Position numbers and translations under genes: made by a program. Under the pieces are notes generated by a model. It was not told the origin of the DNA. It searched no databases and saw nothing but the letters and a program-made list of their open reading frames with translations. From Planctomycetia bacterium (GTDB lineage Bacteria > Planctomycetota > Planctomycetia > Pirellulales > Thermoguttaceae), in NCBI GenBank assembly GCA_030539035.1, contig JAUNSU010000012.1:1-57766 (forward strand): 57,766 nucleotides of DNA. The letters are read 5' to 3'. Below are positions 51,131-57,766 of this stretch, in pieces (the first letter of the stretch is position 1; each line of letters opens with the position of its first letter).

Positions 51131-53260
51131 TTATCGGATCTCATCAATTCTGAAATCGACGATTTCCGTTTTCGGCGCAAGGAGGGTAATTCCAAGAACC
51201 TGATCGTTTGCTTCCCGCACTATTTTGGATTGAACCTCTTTTGAGGAAATCTTCAGATCGTATTTCCGGCCTTTATCCGGAAGATAAAATCGGATCGTCG
51301 TCGGAAAATTCCCGATCAATTTGATCTTTCCGGATCCTCCTCCCGTACTCATTTTCAAATCGATCAGATCAACCGCACCCTGGGCAATATGCCGGTCGCT
51401 GCTCAAAAATTGAATCTGATCGGAAAGCGGATGAATCGCGAGAAGCCGAACGCCATGCGCGGGAACTTCCATCGCAAAATCTTTCTGGAAGATTCCTTCA
51501 AATGATTTTGTCCAATACTCGTAAACAAGATATCGGACATTGGGATCGAGTCCGAGTTCTTCGAAAGAGCATTCCATTTTGGACTTTTCTTCACTCCAAT
51601 TGAACAGGGCAACAACATTCCAATCCATAAACGGTTTATGAAGACGCAGATTCCAGATCGGGATCATGGACGCATAAGGATAAAGGTTCATGGGATGGAT
51701 ATTGCAAACAGGAAGTGTTTGCTGAACAAGGCGAATACGGTCGGGCGGAAGTTCAGCGAGCTTATCGCCGGAAAACATTACTTGTCCGGGCAAACTGACG
51801 ATCGTCGTTGTCGTCTGCGCCTCTTCGATCGGGATGGCCGTATTGACCATGAGAGTATCGGGATCATTGTAAAGGACGATATTGTGGGTAAAGAGGCGGC
51901 GCAGGGTTTCCCGTCCTTGCCGGAGAATATTTTCCCATTTCACCGGCTGATTCGGCGATACAATATCGGCGCCGATTCTTGAGGCATCGCAAACCGCAAC
52001 GCCGGGAGCGGTAATACTCGTTCCGCAAGCAAGAAACACGCGATCTTCCCCTATCGCTTTGCGAAGATCCTTAACAAATTCATCGATAGGATTAACACCA
52101 TTGGGAATCCGCATTTTGGCCCTGATTTCGGATATTTCGACTTGGGCGGAAGTATAAGGGCGGGAATAGCCCATTCCGTCGATTTTGAAAAATTCATATC
52201 CCCAATCATGAGAAACCGTATGGAGAACCTTGCGCGTATGAGCCCGCGCTTCTTCATTGGAGGGATCGAGTGTATAGATTCCGGACCAGGTTTGCAGCGG
52301 TTTTCCGGAGGGAGTATGAAGAAACCAGTCTTTATGCGCTTCATAGAATTCCCTGTTTCCTGTTCCGTAAGGAACGACCCAAATTCCCGGACGAAATCCG
52401 AGAGCGCGAATGTCGTCGGCCAGCTGCTTCATCCCTTTCGGAAATTGCCGTTCATTGACTTCCAGATTCAAATTCGAAAACTTGGAGACAGGTAATTTAT
52501 CGGAATTTCCCTGCCAAGATTCAATGGACCAGAATTCCATTCCGAACGGTTGAAAATACTTTTTCCCCAACCGGGCTTCCGCCAAATTTTCTTCCGCTCC
52601 GGCCTGATCGAAATAGATATTCCAGGACATCCACCCGGTGGGAGGAGAAGGACATCGTTTGCGATTGATCGGCGCGTAATAAGGGATTTGTCTGTTTTTG
52701 AAATAATCCTTGATCAAGGAGATCCCGTAAGTCTGTTCGCCTGTTCCCTGGAGCCGAAGTGAGAATTTTCCGTTTCCTTCGGTTTTCAGAGATTGCTTTT
52801 CCGCGTCGAAATGAAGCATGAGATCTTTTTCCGCGGAGAAGAGGGAATCGTTCAGGAGGGAATCGCTTCCGAGGTTCCCCATTGCGGCGACCCGTTCCCC
52901 TTTTTCGATTTTTTTCCGGCAAGTAAAGGCATCCGGTTCGAATTGGATCCGGGCTTCATAAGTCAATACCCCATCAAAATCCCGAGCGTGGGGATGAACC
53001 AGGAATTCAATCGTATCGCCGTTCTGCTGAAAAGAGATGTATCCTTTTGTGATCTTAAAGGAATCGATCAGCGCGAGGCGATTCGGGCCGCCGTCTCTGG
53101 GAGGAACAATGGTGTATTCCTGATCCGGTCCCTGAAAATGGAGTTTTCCGAGAATCGCAATCTGCTGATCGGGATGTTTAAAGATCAACGTGGAATCCCC
53201 GGGATCAAAAGTGATCGACCAGGGGCCCAAAAGAAGGGTAAACAAAACGAAAGGTACCAT
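51131..53260 (-). CDS. Alpha-galactosidase-like glycoside hydrolase (clan GH-D)
   Basis: 709 residues. A short hydrophobic N-terminus (MVPFVLFTLLLGPWS) may be a signal peptide. A beta-sandwich N-terminal domain precedes a (beta/alpha)8 barrel: PPTGWMSWNIYFD start, GIWVVPYG, FFKIDGMGYSRPY (nucleophile Asp) and VCDASRIGADIVSP (acid/base Asp and neighbours), as in GH27/GH36. A C-terminal beta domain follows. Likely releases alpha-galactosyl or a related residue from oligosaccharides. It starts nine bases after the Memo-AMMECR1 gene with AAAGG inside that interval, so it is cotranscribed with it; the functional link is unclear. Confidence 0.88.
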   Translation of the reverse strand: MVPFVLFTLLLGPWSITFDPGDSTLIFKHPDQQIAILGKLHFQGPDQEYTIVPPRDGGPNRLALIDSFKITKGYISFQQNGDTIEFLVHPHARDFDGVLTYEARIQFEPDAFTCRKKIEKGERVAAMGNLGSDSLLNDSLFSAEKDLMLHFDAEKQSLKTEGNGKFSLRLQGTGEQTYGISLIKDYFKNRQIPYYAPINRKRCPSPPTGWMSWNIYFDQAGAEENLAEARLGKKYFQPFGMEFWSIESWQGNSDKLPVSKFSNLNLEVNERQFPKGMKQLADDIRALGFRPGIWVVPYGTGNREFYEAHKDWFLHTPSGKPLQTWSGIYTLDPSNEEARAHTRKVLHTVSHDWGYEFFKIDGMGYSRPYTSAQVEISEIRAKMRIPNGVNPIDEFVKDLRKAIGEDRVFLACGTSITAPGVAVCDASRIGADIVSPNQPVKWENILRQGRETLRRLFTHNIVLYNDPDTLMVNTAIPIEEAQTTTTIVSLPGQVMFSGDKLAELPPDRIRLVQQTLPVCNIHPMNLYPYASMIPIWNLRLHKPFMDWNVVALFNWSEEKSKMECSFEELGLDPNVRYLVYEYWTKSFEGIFQKDFAMEVPAHGVRLLAIHPLSDQIQFLSSDRHIAQGAVDLIDLKMSTGGGSGKIKLIGNFPTTIRFYLPDKGRKYDLKISSKEVQSKIVREANDQVLGITLLAPKTEIVDFRIDEIR

Positions 53261-53269
53261 AAAAAACCT

Positions 53270-54640
53270 TTATTCCTTTTCTTTGCCGGTAATATATTCT
53301 GTTGTAAAAACATGTGCTTCGAAAGATTTTGAAAAATGGTCGGGACTCATTCCCGCCTTGATCTTCAGATTACGCAGGAACTGATCCTTGTCGGGAAGCT
53401 GTTCCCATACGGAGGGAAGATAAACGGCTTGCCGATATCCATCGGAGATAATGAGTCCATCCCGAAAAGGACGGATCTGATCTTTCATTTCCTCTTCCGA
53501 TTTAAACAGAAGAGGAATGGGCGGACTCAAAAGGGAAATGGAAATCGAGATCTTTTCGAATTCCTTTTGCGAGAGAGGATCAAACCGGGGGTCGGAGAAA
53601 GCAGCATTCCATGAATGATCCAGAATATCATCGATGAGCGGGCGCCGGGCAATAATGGATCCAATACATCCGCGCAAACGCCCTTCGATTTCCAAGGTAA
53701 TAAAGCAGGCGCCCTGCTGTTCCAGAACGGGAGGGATCTTCTCCAGATCGGATCTTTTCATTTTCGAATGTTCTTTTAAGCCGAAAGAGATCGCTTTTCG
53801 AACAGAATCACGAATCAGATCCGAATAATACTCCTTCAGAAAATGTTCTTTACTCTGCTCATAAAGGAACCAGCTTCCGTATCCGACCACACGGGAACGG
53901 TCTCCGGTAATATCGCCGGAATTATACATACCGGCGCGAATAAAAGAAAAATTTCTTTTCCGGGCAAAGAGGACCGCGCCCACAATACCGAGAGCACCGC
54001 ACGCCTGATCCGGATGAAGGCGGCTGATCTCTTTTCCTTCGATCATACAGGCCGTTCCTTCATCCGTTTGGCGCGCCTGAACCGAGTTGAGAAAATGGCT
54101 GAGATCGGATGAGATCACAAACGCGTTCTGCGGATCGTCGTAAAAATGATCGATAATATCCATAATTTTTTGCGGGACAGCCCGACCGGCAAGAATCGGA
54201 ATAATCCGTACACCTTCCGGAAAATAATGCTGAATAAAGGGAACTTCCACTTCAACAGCGTGTTCCTGTTCGAACGCATCGTCGAGGTAATGGCAGAAAA
54301 ACTTCGATTCAAGATCCTCATTGATCGCTTTATTCAATTCCAGTTCGCCAAGCGGGGTTTGCCAGCGATCATAATGGGAGAGGGCAAGGCCAATAAACGC
54401 CGCGTGGTGGGAAGGGGCAAAAATGAAAATGTTCTTCACATCTTTCTGCAAAAATCCGATGCTTTCGCTCATCAGCTGCCCGGAATAGATGTATCCGGCG
54501 TGGGGAGCGATTACAAGACGCGAAGAAACATCACGATCTTTTTTGCAAAGCCGCTCGAATTCCGAGAGTTGGCGAGCAAGCTCCGGGCGATTATTTGTGT
54601 AAAATCGGCCGGCAACAGATGGTTTTTTGACTTTTTCCAT
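53270..54640 (-). CDS. Fused Memo-AMMECR1 protein (AmmeMemoRadiSam proteins B and A)
   Basis: 456 residues. The N-terminal Memo domain (about 1-270) has the metal-site residues of the family: His in APHAGYIYSG, HH in FAPSHHAAF, SSDLSHFL and Cys in ACGALGIVGA. The C-terminal AMMECR1 domain (about 280-456) shows CFITLEIEGRLRGCIGSI, the LRGCIG hallmark, and AFSDPRFDPLSQKEFEKISISISLLS (read in parts). The two are separate proteins in many organisms and fused here. Its biochemical task is unknown; the family is genomically linked to a radical SAM enzyme, which is encoded divergently at 54.8 kb. It starts with a GGAGGA-like box. Confidence 0.93.
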   Translation of the reverse strand: MEKVKKPSVAGRFYTNNRPELARQLSEFERLCKKDRDVSSRLVIAPHAGYIYSGQLMSESIGFLQKDVKNIFIFAPSHHAAFIGLALSHYDRWQTPLGELELNKAINEDLESKFFCHYLDDAFEQEHAVEVEVPFIQHYFPEGVRIIPILAGRAVPQKIMDIIDHFYDDPQNAFVISSDLSHFLNSVQARQTDEGTACMIEGKEISRLHPDQACGALGIVGAVLFARKRNFSFIRAGMYNSGDITGDRSRVVGYGSWFLYEQSKEHFLKEYYSDLIRDSVRKAISFGLKEHSKMKRSDLEKIPPVLEQQGACFITLEIEGRLRGCIGSIIARRPLIDDILDHSWNAAFSDPRFDPLSQKEFEKISISISLLSPPIPLLFKSEEEMKDQIRPFRDGLIISDGYRQAVYLPSVWEQLPDKDQFLRNLKIKAGMSPDHFSKSFEAHVFTTEYITGKEKE

Positions 54641-54709
54641 AAAATTCGTCCTCCTTTTTTGTTCCCTTCACTTTTTTAAGGATATCTCCGATGTATAATT
54701 CTATCGGAC

Positions 54710-54739
54710 AGCGGCCGCACAAGAGGATCTTCGGCCGCT
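54710..54739 (+). promoter_or_regulatory. GC-rich hairpin between divergent AmmeMemoRadiSam genes
   Basis: Perfect arms AGCGGCCG and CGGCCGCT, with an inner AAGA/TCTT stem and GGA loop. A TATAAT (54694-54699) lies just before it on the plus strand, so a radical SAM transcript could begin with this hairpin. It could equally be a DNA operator shared by both genes. Confidence 0.5.
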
Positions 54740-54803
54740 TATATTGGTATACAAAACACGGGAGCATTTGTCAATGTTCCTAATGATAAAAATGGGAAAA
54801 ATC

Positions 54804-55808
54804 ATGAATACTTATCAAAAACATCTGGAATCGGGGAACACCCAATGCCTGATCTGTCCGCGTGAATGTGAACTTGCGGAAGGAAAACAGGGATACTGCC
54901 GTGTCCGGCAGAATGTCAATGGGAACATCCATCTGATCTCCTATGGATATACGACCGGACTTGCGATTGATCCGATCGAAAAAAAACCGCTTTATCATTT
55001 TTTGCCGGGAAGCCGAATTCTCTCTTTTGGAACACGCGGCTGCAATATGGGCTGTCTTTTTTGCCAAAATTGGTCGATTTCGAAGTCGACCTCCGGGCAA
55101 GAAGGACTTCGATCCGCGCTTCCGGCCGATATCGCGCAAACGGCGCAGCATTACGCCTGTCCAAGTGTTGCCTTTACCTATAATGAACCGACCGTATTTT
55201 TCGAATACGCGCTTGATACCGCCAAAGAATGCCGGGATCGCGGGATCCGAACGGTTGCCGTCTCCGCCGGATATATGAATCCGGAACCGCGCGCCGAATT
55301 TTACCAACTGATCGATGCGGTCAATATCGACCTGAAAGCGTTTTCAAACCGATTCTATGAAAAGAATTGCAATTCCAAACTGGATGCGATTCTGGATACC
55401 ATTCAATACATCAAAAAGGAAACGGATACCTGGCTGGAATTAACAACACTGATTATTGAAGGGGAGAATGATTTTGAAGACGATCTGAAAAAAGAATGCG
55501 ACTGGATCGCCGAGAATACAGGAACGGCGACTCCCCTTCATTTCAGCGCATTTCGACCCGCCTGGAAATTTCAGGATCATTCGGCAACACGTCTGGAAAC
55601 ACTTCTGAAAGCGTGTAAAATCGCGAAAGCGGCGGGCTTAAAGCATGTTTATACCGGCAACATTCCCGATCGGAACACATCGGCCACTTATTGCGAAGTT
55701 TGTCAAAAACCTCTTATTACCCGCGATCATTATCAGACGGAACAGTCCGGCCTGGATCGCGGATGCTGTATTCACTGCGGAGCGAAATTAAGCGGGATCT
55801 TTCTCTGA
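54804..55808 (+). CDS. AmmeMemoRadiSam system radical SAM enzyme (PflA-like)
   Basis: 334 residues. The N-terminus has an extra Cys pair (CLICPRECELAEGKQGYCRVR, in parts), the radical SAM cluster motif is GCNMGCLFCQNW (CxxxCxxC, near 70), followed by FTYNEPTVFFEYALDTAKECRDRG and VNIDLKAFSNRFY. The C-terminus carries a CxxC pair (CEVCQ and CIHCGAKL), perhaps a zinc ribbon. The family resembles pyruvate-formate-lyase activases, but no glycyl-radical enzyme lies nearby. The gene is divergent from the Memo-AMMECR1 fusion. ATG 54804 has GGGAAA upstream; three earlier in-frame ATG codons lack support. Confidence 0.93.
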   Translation: MNTYQKHLESGNTQCLICPRECELAEGKQGYCRVRQNVNGNIHLISYGYTTGLAIDPIEKKPLYHFLPGSRILSFGTRGCNMGCLFCQNWSISKSTSGQEGLRSALPADIAQTAQHYACPSVAFTYNEPTVFFEYALDTAKECRDRGIRTVAVSAGYMNPEPRAEFYQLIDAVNIDLKAFSNRFYEKNCNSKLDAILDTIQYIKKETDTWLELTTLIIEGENDFEDDLKKECDWIAENTGTATPLHFSAFRPAWKFQDHSATRLETLLKACKIAKAAGLKHVYTGNIPDRNTSATYCEVCQKPLITRDHYQTEQSGLDRGCCIHCGAKLSGIFL

Positions 55809-56801
55809 TTCCTTTGCAGAACAGGAGATCCCATTGGCGGCGGCAACCTTGAAAATATGATCCCGGGACTGAATATATTCCTCCCTGCTCTTGAGATGTT
55901 CCATCATCAAAGGGACTTCACCGGGAAGAGCGGCGATACATTTAAGATAAGCCGCGTAATCAACGTTGCCCTGTCCGATCACACACTCGATAAAATGAAT
56001 GTTCATTTCCAGTTTCCAGAGCAGATCTTTCGCATGACAGGAAACGACCCATTGTCCCAATTTTTCGAACGATTCCCGAATCAGAGCGGTGGAATTCCAA
56101 AATTTTTCCGGGCTGTTGATCATGTTGCAAATATCCAAATGAACACCGAATTCTTTGCGGCCAATCGCTTTAAGAAGCTGAAGGTAGGAATCCGGAGTAT
56201 GAGGAATGGCCCATCCCATCGCTTCATAAGCGAATTTTGTCCGTTTGGGCTTTACCGCATCAATGATTTTGCGTGCGTTTTCGACGGAGAGATCAAAAAA
56301 TTCTTTCGACAGATTCTTTTCGACCGGCCAGCCCGATTTCTCGGAAAGATATTTACCGGCGACATCGACGCAGCATCTTGCGCCAATTTCATCGGCAAGA
56401 GCAAGTCTTTCGACGACCTGATCGAAGTTGCTCTTTCTTTGATCGGGACTGGAATCCATCAGATTGCACCAGATCCCGGCTTCCGCGAAGATCAGTCCGT
56501 ATTTTTCGGCCGCCTCTCTCCATTTGCGAATATTGGCAAGATCATTGAGAGAAAGATAGCCGGGAACATAAACGGCCCGATATTTCAAATCACGCGCCGC
56601 TTTCATAAACATTTCGGGGTCTTCTTCTTTTTTGAAAATTGGCCCTCCGACTCGAACAAAAGGACAGGACGTCCGCGAACTGTTCTTTTCCCCGGACAAA
56701 ACCGCTCCCGGCAGCAGGGAAGCCACCCCCAGCAACAAGGAACTTTTTAAAAAAGTTCGTCTTTTTCCGTTAAAAGCATTTTCATTTTTTGAAGAAATCA
56801 T
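55788..56801 (-). CDS. Tat-exported sugar isomerase/epimerase-like TIM-barrel protein
   Basis: 337 residues. A twin-arginine signal (GKRRTFLKSSLLLGVASLLPGA) sends the folded protein out. The mature part is an AP-endonuclease-2/xylose-isomerase-like barrel: FVRVGGPIF, YGLIFAEAGIWCNLMDS, FAYEAMGWAIPHTPDSY (Glu ligand), FGVHLDICNM (Asp/His ligand), VVSCHAKDLLWKLE (His ligand), GQGNVDYAAYL and PLMMEHLKSREEY (Glu ligand). It probably acts on a free sugar or polyol in the periplasm with a metal. AGGAGT precedes ATG 56801. It overlaps the end of the radical SAM gene by 21 bases, tail to tail. Confidence 0.9.
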   Translation of the reverse strand: MISSKNENAFNGKRRTFLKSSLLLGVASLLPGAVLSGEKNSSRTSCPFVRVGGPIFKKEEDPEMFMKAARDLKYRAVYVPGYLSLNDLANIRKWREAAEKYGLIFAEAGIWCNLMDSSPDQRKSNFDQVVERLALADEIGARCCVDVAGKYLSEKSGWPVEKNLSKEFFDLSVENARKIIDAVKPKRTKFAYEAMGWAIPHTPDSYLQLLKAIGRKEFGVHLDICNMINSPEKFWNSTALIRESFEKLGQWVVSCHAKDLLWKLEMNIHFIECVIGQGNVDYAAYLKCIAALPGEVPLMMEHLKSREEYIQSRDHIFKVAAANGISCSAKESEKDPA

Positions 56802-56851
56802 AATTTTACTCCTATTTTATATCGGAACAATTGCCCGCGGGAACAAACGGA

Positions 56852-57502
56852 TTATTCTGTTCGTTCGATCAGATTCTGGAGAACTTTACGAAGAGCGGGG
56901 ATATCTTTACAAAGGTAATCGGGATTTTGCTCTTTCAGTGCATTCAGATCGGCAGAAGAAGCCCAGGCGGCGGCAATACAGGGAACACGGACTTCCCGAC
57001 AAGCGCGGACATCGCTCGGCGAATCTCCAACATAAACCGCTTCCGAAGGCAAAAGCCGAAAATGGTCCAGTGTATTTCGAATGCACTTTGGTTTACAAGG
57101 CCCCAAGGGCGATCCGGTTTCGATCCAATCGAACACCTCATTCATTTTATAGTAGTTTACCGAAATATCACAGGATTTTTTCCCTTTTCCTGTAATGATT
57201 GCAAGAATAATCCCTTTTTTCTTTAAAAAATCGAGGATCTCCCTGATCCCGGGGAAAGGAGCGGAATATTTTTCATGCAAAAGTTCATATTGTCGAAGAT
57301 ACTCTTCAATTCCCTCTTCCTGATGATCCGGAACCAGATTTTGGATCGTTCCTTCTTCGCTTGGACCAAAAGTATCGATAATTTCATGATCAGTAAAGGA
57401 ACGCCCGACCAGCGGTTCGATCGCGTTTTTAAATGCTTCAACACAAAGAGCAAGCGTATCGCCAAGAGTTCCGTCGAAATCGAAAAACACCGCTTTCAGC
57501 AT
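56852..57502 (-). CDS. HAD-family phosphatase (phosphoglycolate phosphatase-like)
   Basis: 216 residues. HAD motifs: FFDFDGTLGDTL (I, nucleophile Asp), IITGKGKKS (II, Thr), GPCKPKCIRNTL (III, Lys) and YVGDSPSDVRACREV (IV, Asp pair). The cap is a small helical C1-type domain, as in Gph, PgmB and similar enzymes. It dephosphorylates a small phosphate ester in the cytoplasm; the substrate cannot be told. It stands alone between the Tat protein and tRNA-Met. Confidence 0.9.
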   Translation of the reverse strand: MLKAVFFDFDGTLGDTLALCVEAFKNAIEPLVGRSFTDHEIIDTFGPSEEGTIQNLVPDHQEEGIEEYLRQYELLHEKYSAPFPGIREILDFLKKKGIILAIITGKGKKSCDISVNYYKMNEVFDWIETGSPLGPCKPKCIRNTLDHFRLLPSEAVYVGDSPSDVRACREVRVPCIAAAWASSADLNALKEQNPDYLCKDIPALRKVLQNLIERTE

Positions 57503-57651
57503 GGAATCTCAACTTTCTAAAAAAGGGAAATCTCAAAGAATAAATACAAACCGGACAATACAATGGAATTATCCCTAATTTATTCGACCGCGAAATTGAT
57601 TCAGCAGCCAAAGATAAATTCATATAAAACCAGGGTATTTGCGGCAAATCT

Positions 57652-57688
57652 ATAAAAAAAGGGTTCTTGGAAAGCACCAAAAACCCTT
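57652..57688 (-). terminator. Rho-independent terminator of the tRNA-Met gene
   Basis: AAGGGTT-c-TTGG and CCAA-a-AACCCTT form a stem around AAAGCA, followed on the minus strand by seven U residues. It begins five bases past the tRNA 3' end. Confidence 0.85.
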
Positions 57689-57692
57689 AGAA

Positions 57693-57766
57693 TGGCTGAG
57701 ACTGGACTTGAACCGGTGACCTACGGCTTATGAAGCCGCCGCTCTAACCAACTGAGCTACTCAGCC
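57693..57766 (-). tRNA. tRNA-Met (anticodon CAU)
   Basis: 74 bases on the minus strand, its first base at the window edge. Acceptor GGCTGAG/CTCAGCC with paired 1-72, so an elongator-type or Ile2 rather than initiator. D arm GCTC..GAGC, anticodon loop TTCATAA (CAU), T arm ACCGG-TTCAAGT-CCAGT with one C-A mismatch at 51-63. Discriminator A73. CCA not encoded. The Met/Ile2 choice depends on lysidine modification and is undecided, but elongator Met is more likely. Confidence 0.9.

Noticed and set aside
1..57766. Mobile elements, prophage, toxin-antitoxin or restriction genes
   Set aside because: I saw no transposase, integrase, terminal repeats with target duplication, or small paired genes of those families.

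Overview
The window is an ordinary-looking bacterial chromosome segment. It has 42 protein genes that I can support, two tRNA genes, no insertion sequence, no phage genes, no CRISPR array and no rRNA. The gene set points to a planctomycete. Evidence is a secreted DUF1080 (3-keto-glycoside hydrolase-like) protein, a Tat-exported Gfo/Idh/MocA oxidoreductase, a Tat-exported xylose-isomerase-like TIM barrel, a secreted di-haem protein of the hydrazine-synthase-alpha-like family, WD40 and PQQ-type propellers with signal peptides, and a cell-envelope protein with no close relative I can name. Assignment to a family (perhaps Pirellulales/Thermoguttaceae, given the moderate G+C and the redox-sensing Rex repressor) is inference only.

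Layout. 0-3.7 kb: NAD synthetase, secreted alpha/beta hydrolase and an HU-like protein, all on the minus strand. 4.3-5.6 kb: a lone phenylacetate-CoA-ligase-type enzyme on the plus strand. 5.6-13.6 kb, minus strand: membrane-anchored unknown, AddA/RecB-like helicase-nuclease, PurM, glycosyltransferase. 13.8-15.1 kb: secreted PQQ-type propeller. 15.2-20.4 kb, minus strand: a compact partner-switching signalling operon (PAS-GAF sensor, SpoIIE phosphatase, STAS antagonist, RsbW-type kinase, with ATGA overlaps and one strong promoter) plus a second paralogous PAS-GAF gene. 20.6-28.5 kb, minus strand: pyruvate kinase, WD40 protein, response regulator, TPR protein, DEAD-box helicase, PfkB kinase. 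29-31 kb, plus strand: GlgC and KDPG-type aldolase. 31.2-41.1 kb, minus strand: trigger factor, tRNA-Gly, homocysteine methyltransferase, RND pump and adaptor, di-haem HzsA-like protein. 41.5-43.2 kb, plus strand: sugar epimerase and IspE. 43.3-46.7 kb, minus strand: DUF1080, Gfo/Idh/MocA, FolK, SpoT-like HD hydrolase. 47.2-51.1 kb, plus strand: Rex and a 1,076-residue LptA/LptC-like envelope protein. 51.1-55.8 kb: alpha-galactosidase-like enzyme and a fused Memo-AMMECR1 protein, divergent from the matching radical SAM enzyme (the AmmeMemoRadiSam set). 55.8-57.8 kb: Tat-exported epimerase-like protein, HAD phosphatase, tRNA-Met.

How it fits together. Central carbon flow is represented by pyruvate kinase, KDPG-type aldolase, GlgC, PfkB and Rex. 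Glycan use is represented by the galactosidase, DUF1080, oxidoreductase and epimerases. Signalling is represented by the partner-switching operon, a receiver and a SpoT-like hydrolase. The most system-like loci are the partner-switching operon with duplicated sensors, the AmmeMemoRadiSam locus, and Rex paired with the giant LptA/C-like protein. At sequence level, GATC is strongly over-represented in genes, several good promoters carry a TTGCAT/TTGCAA -35 box, and short repeats built on ATCCGTG/CACGGAT and AATCACT lie between genes. All positions and motifs were read by eye; no database search was made.
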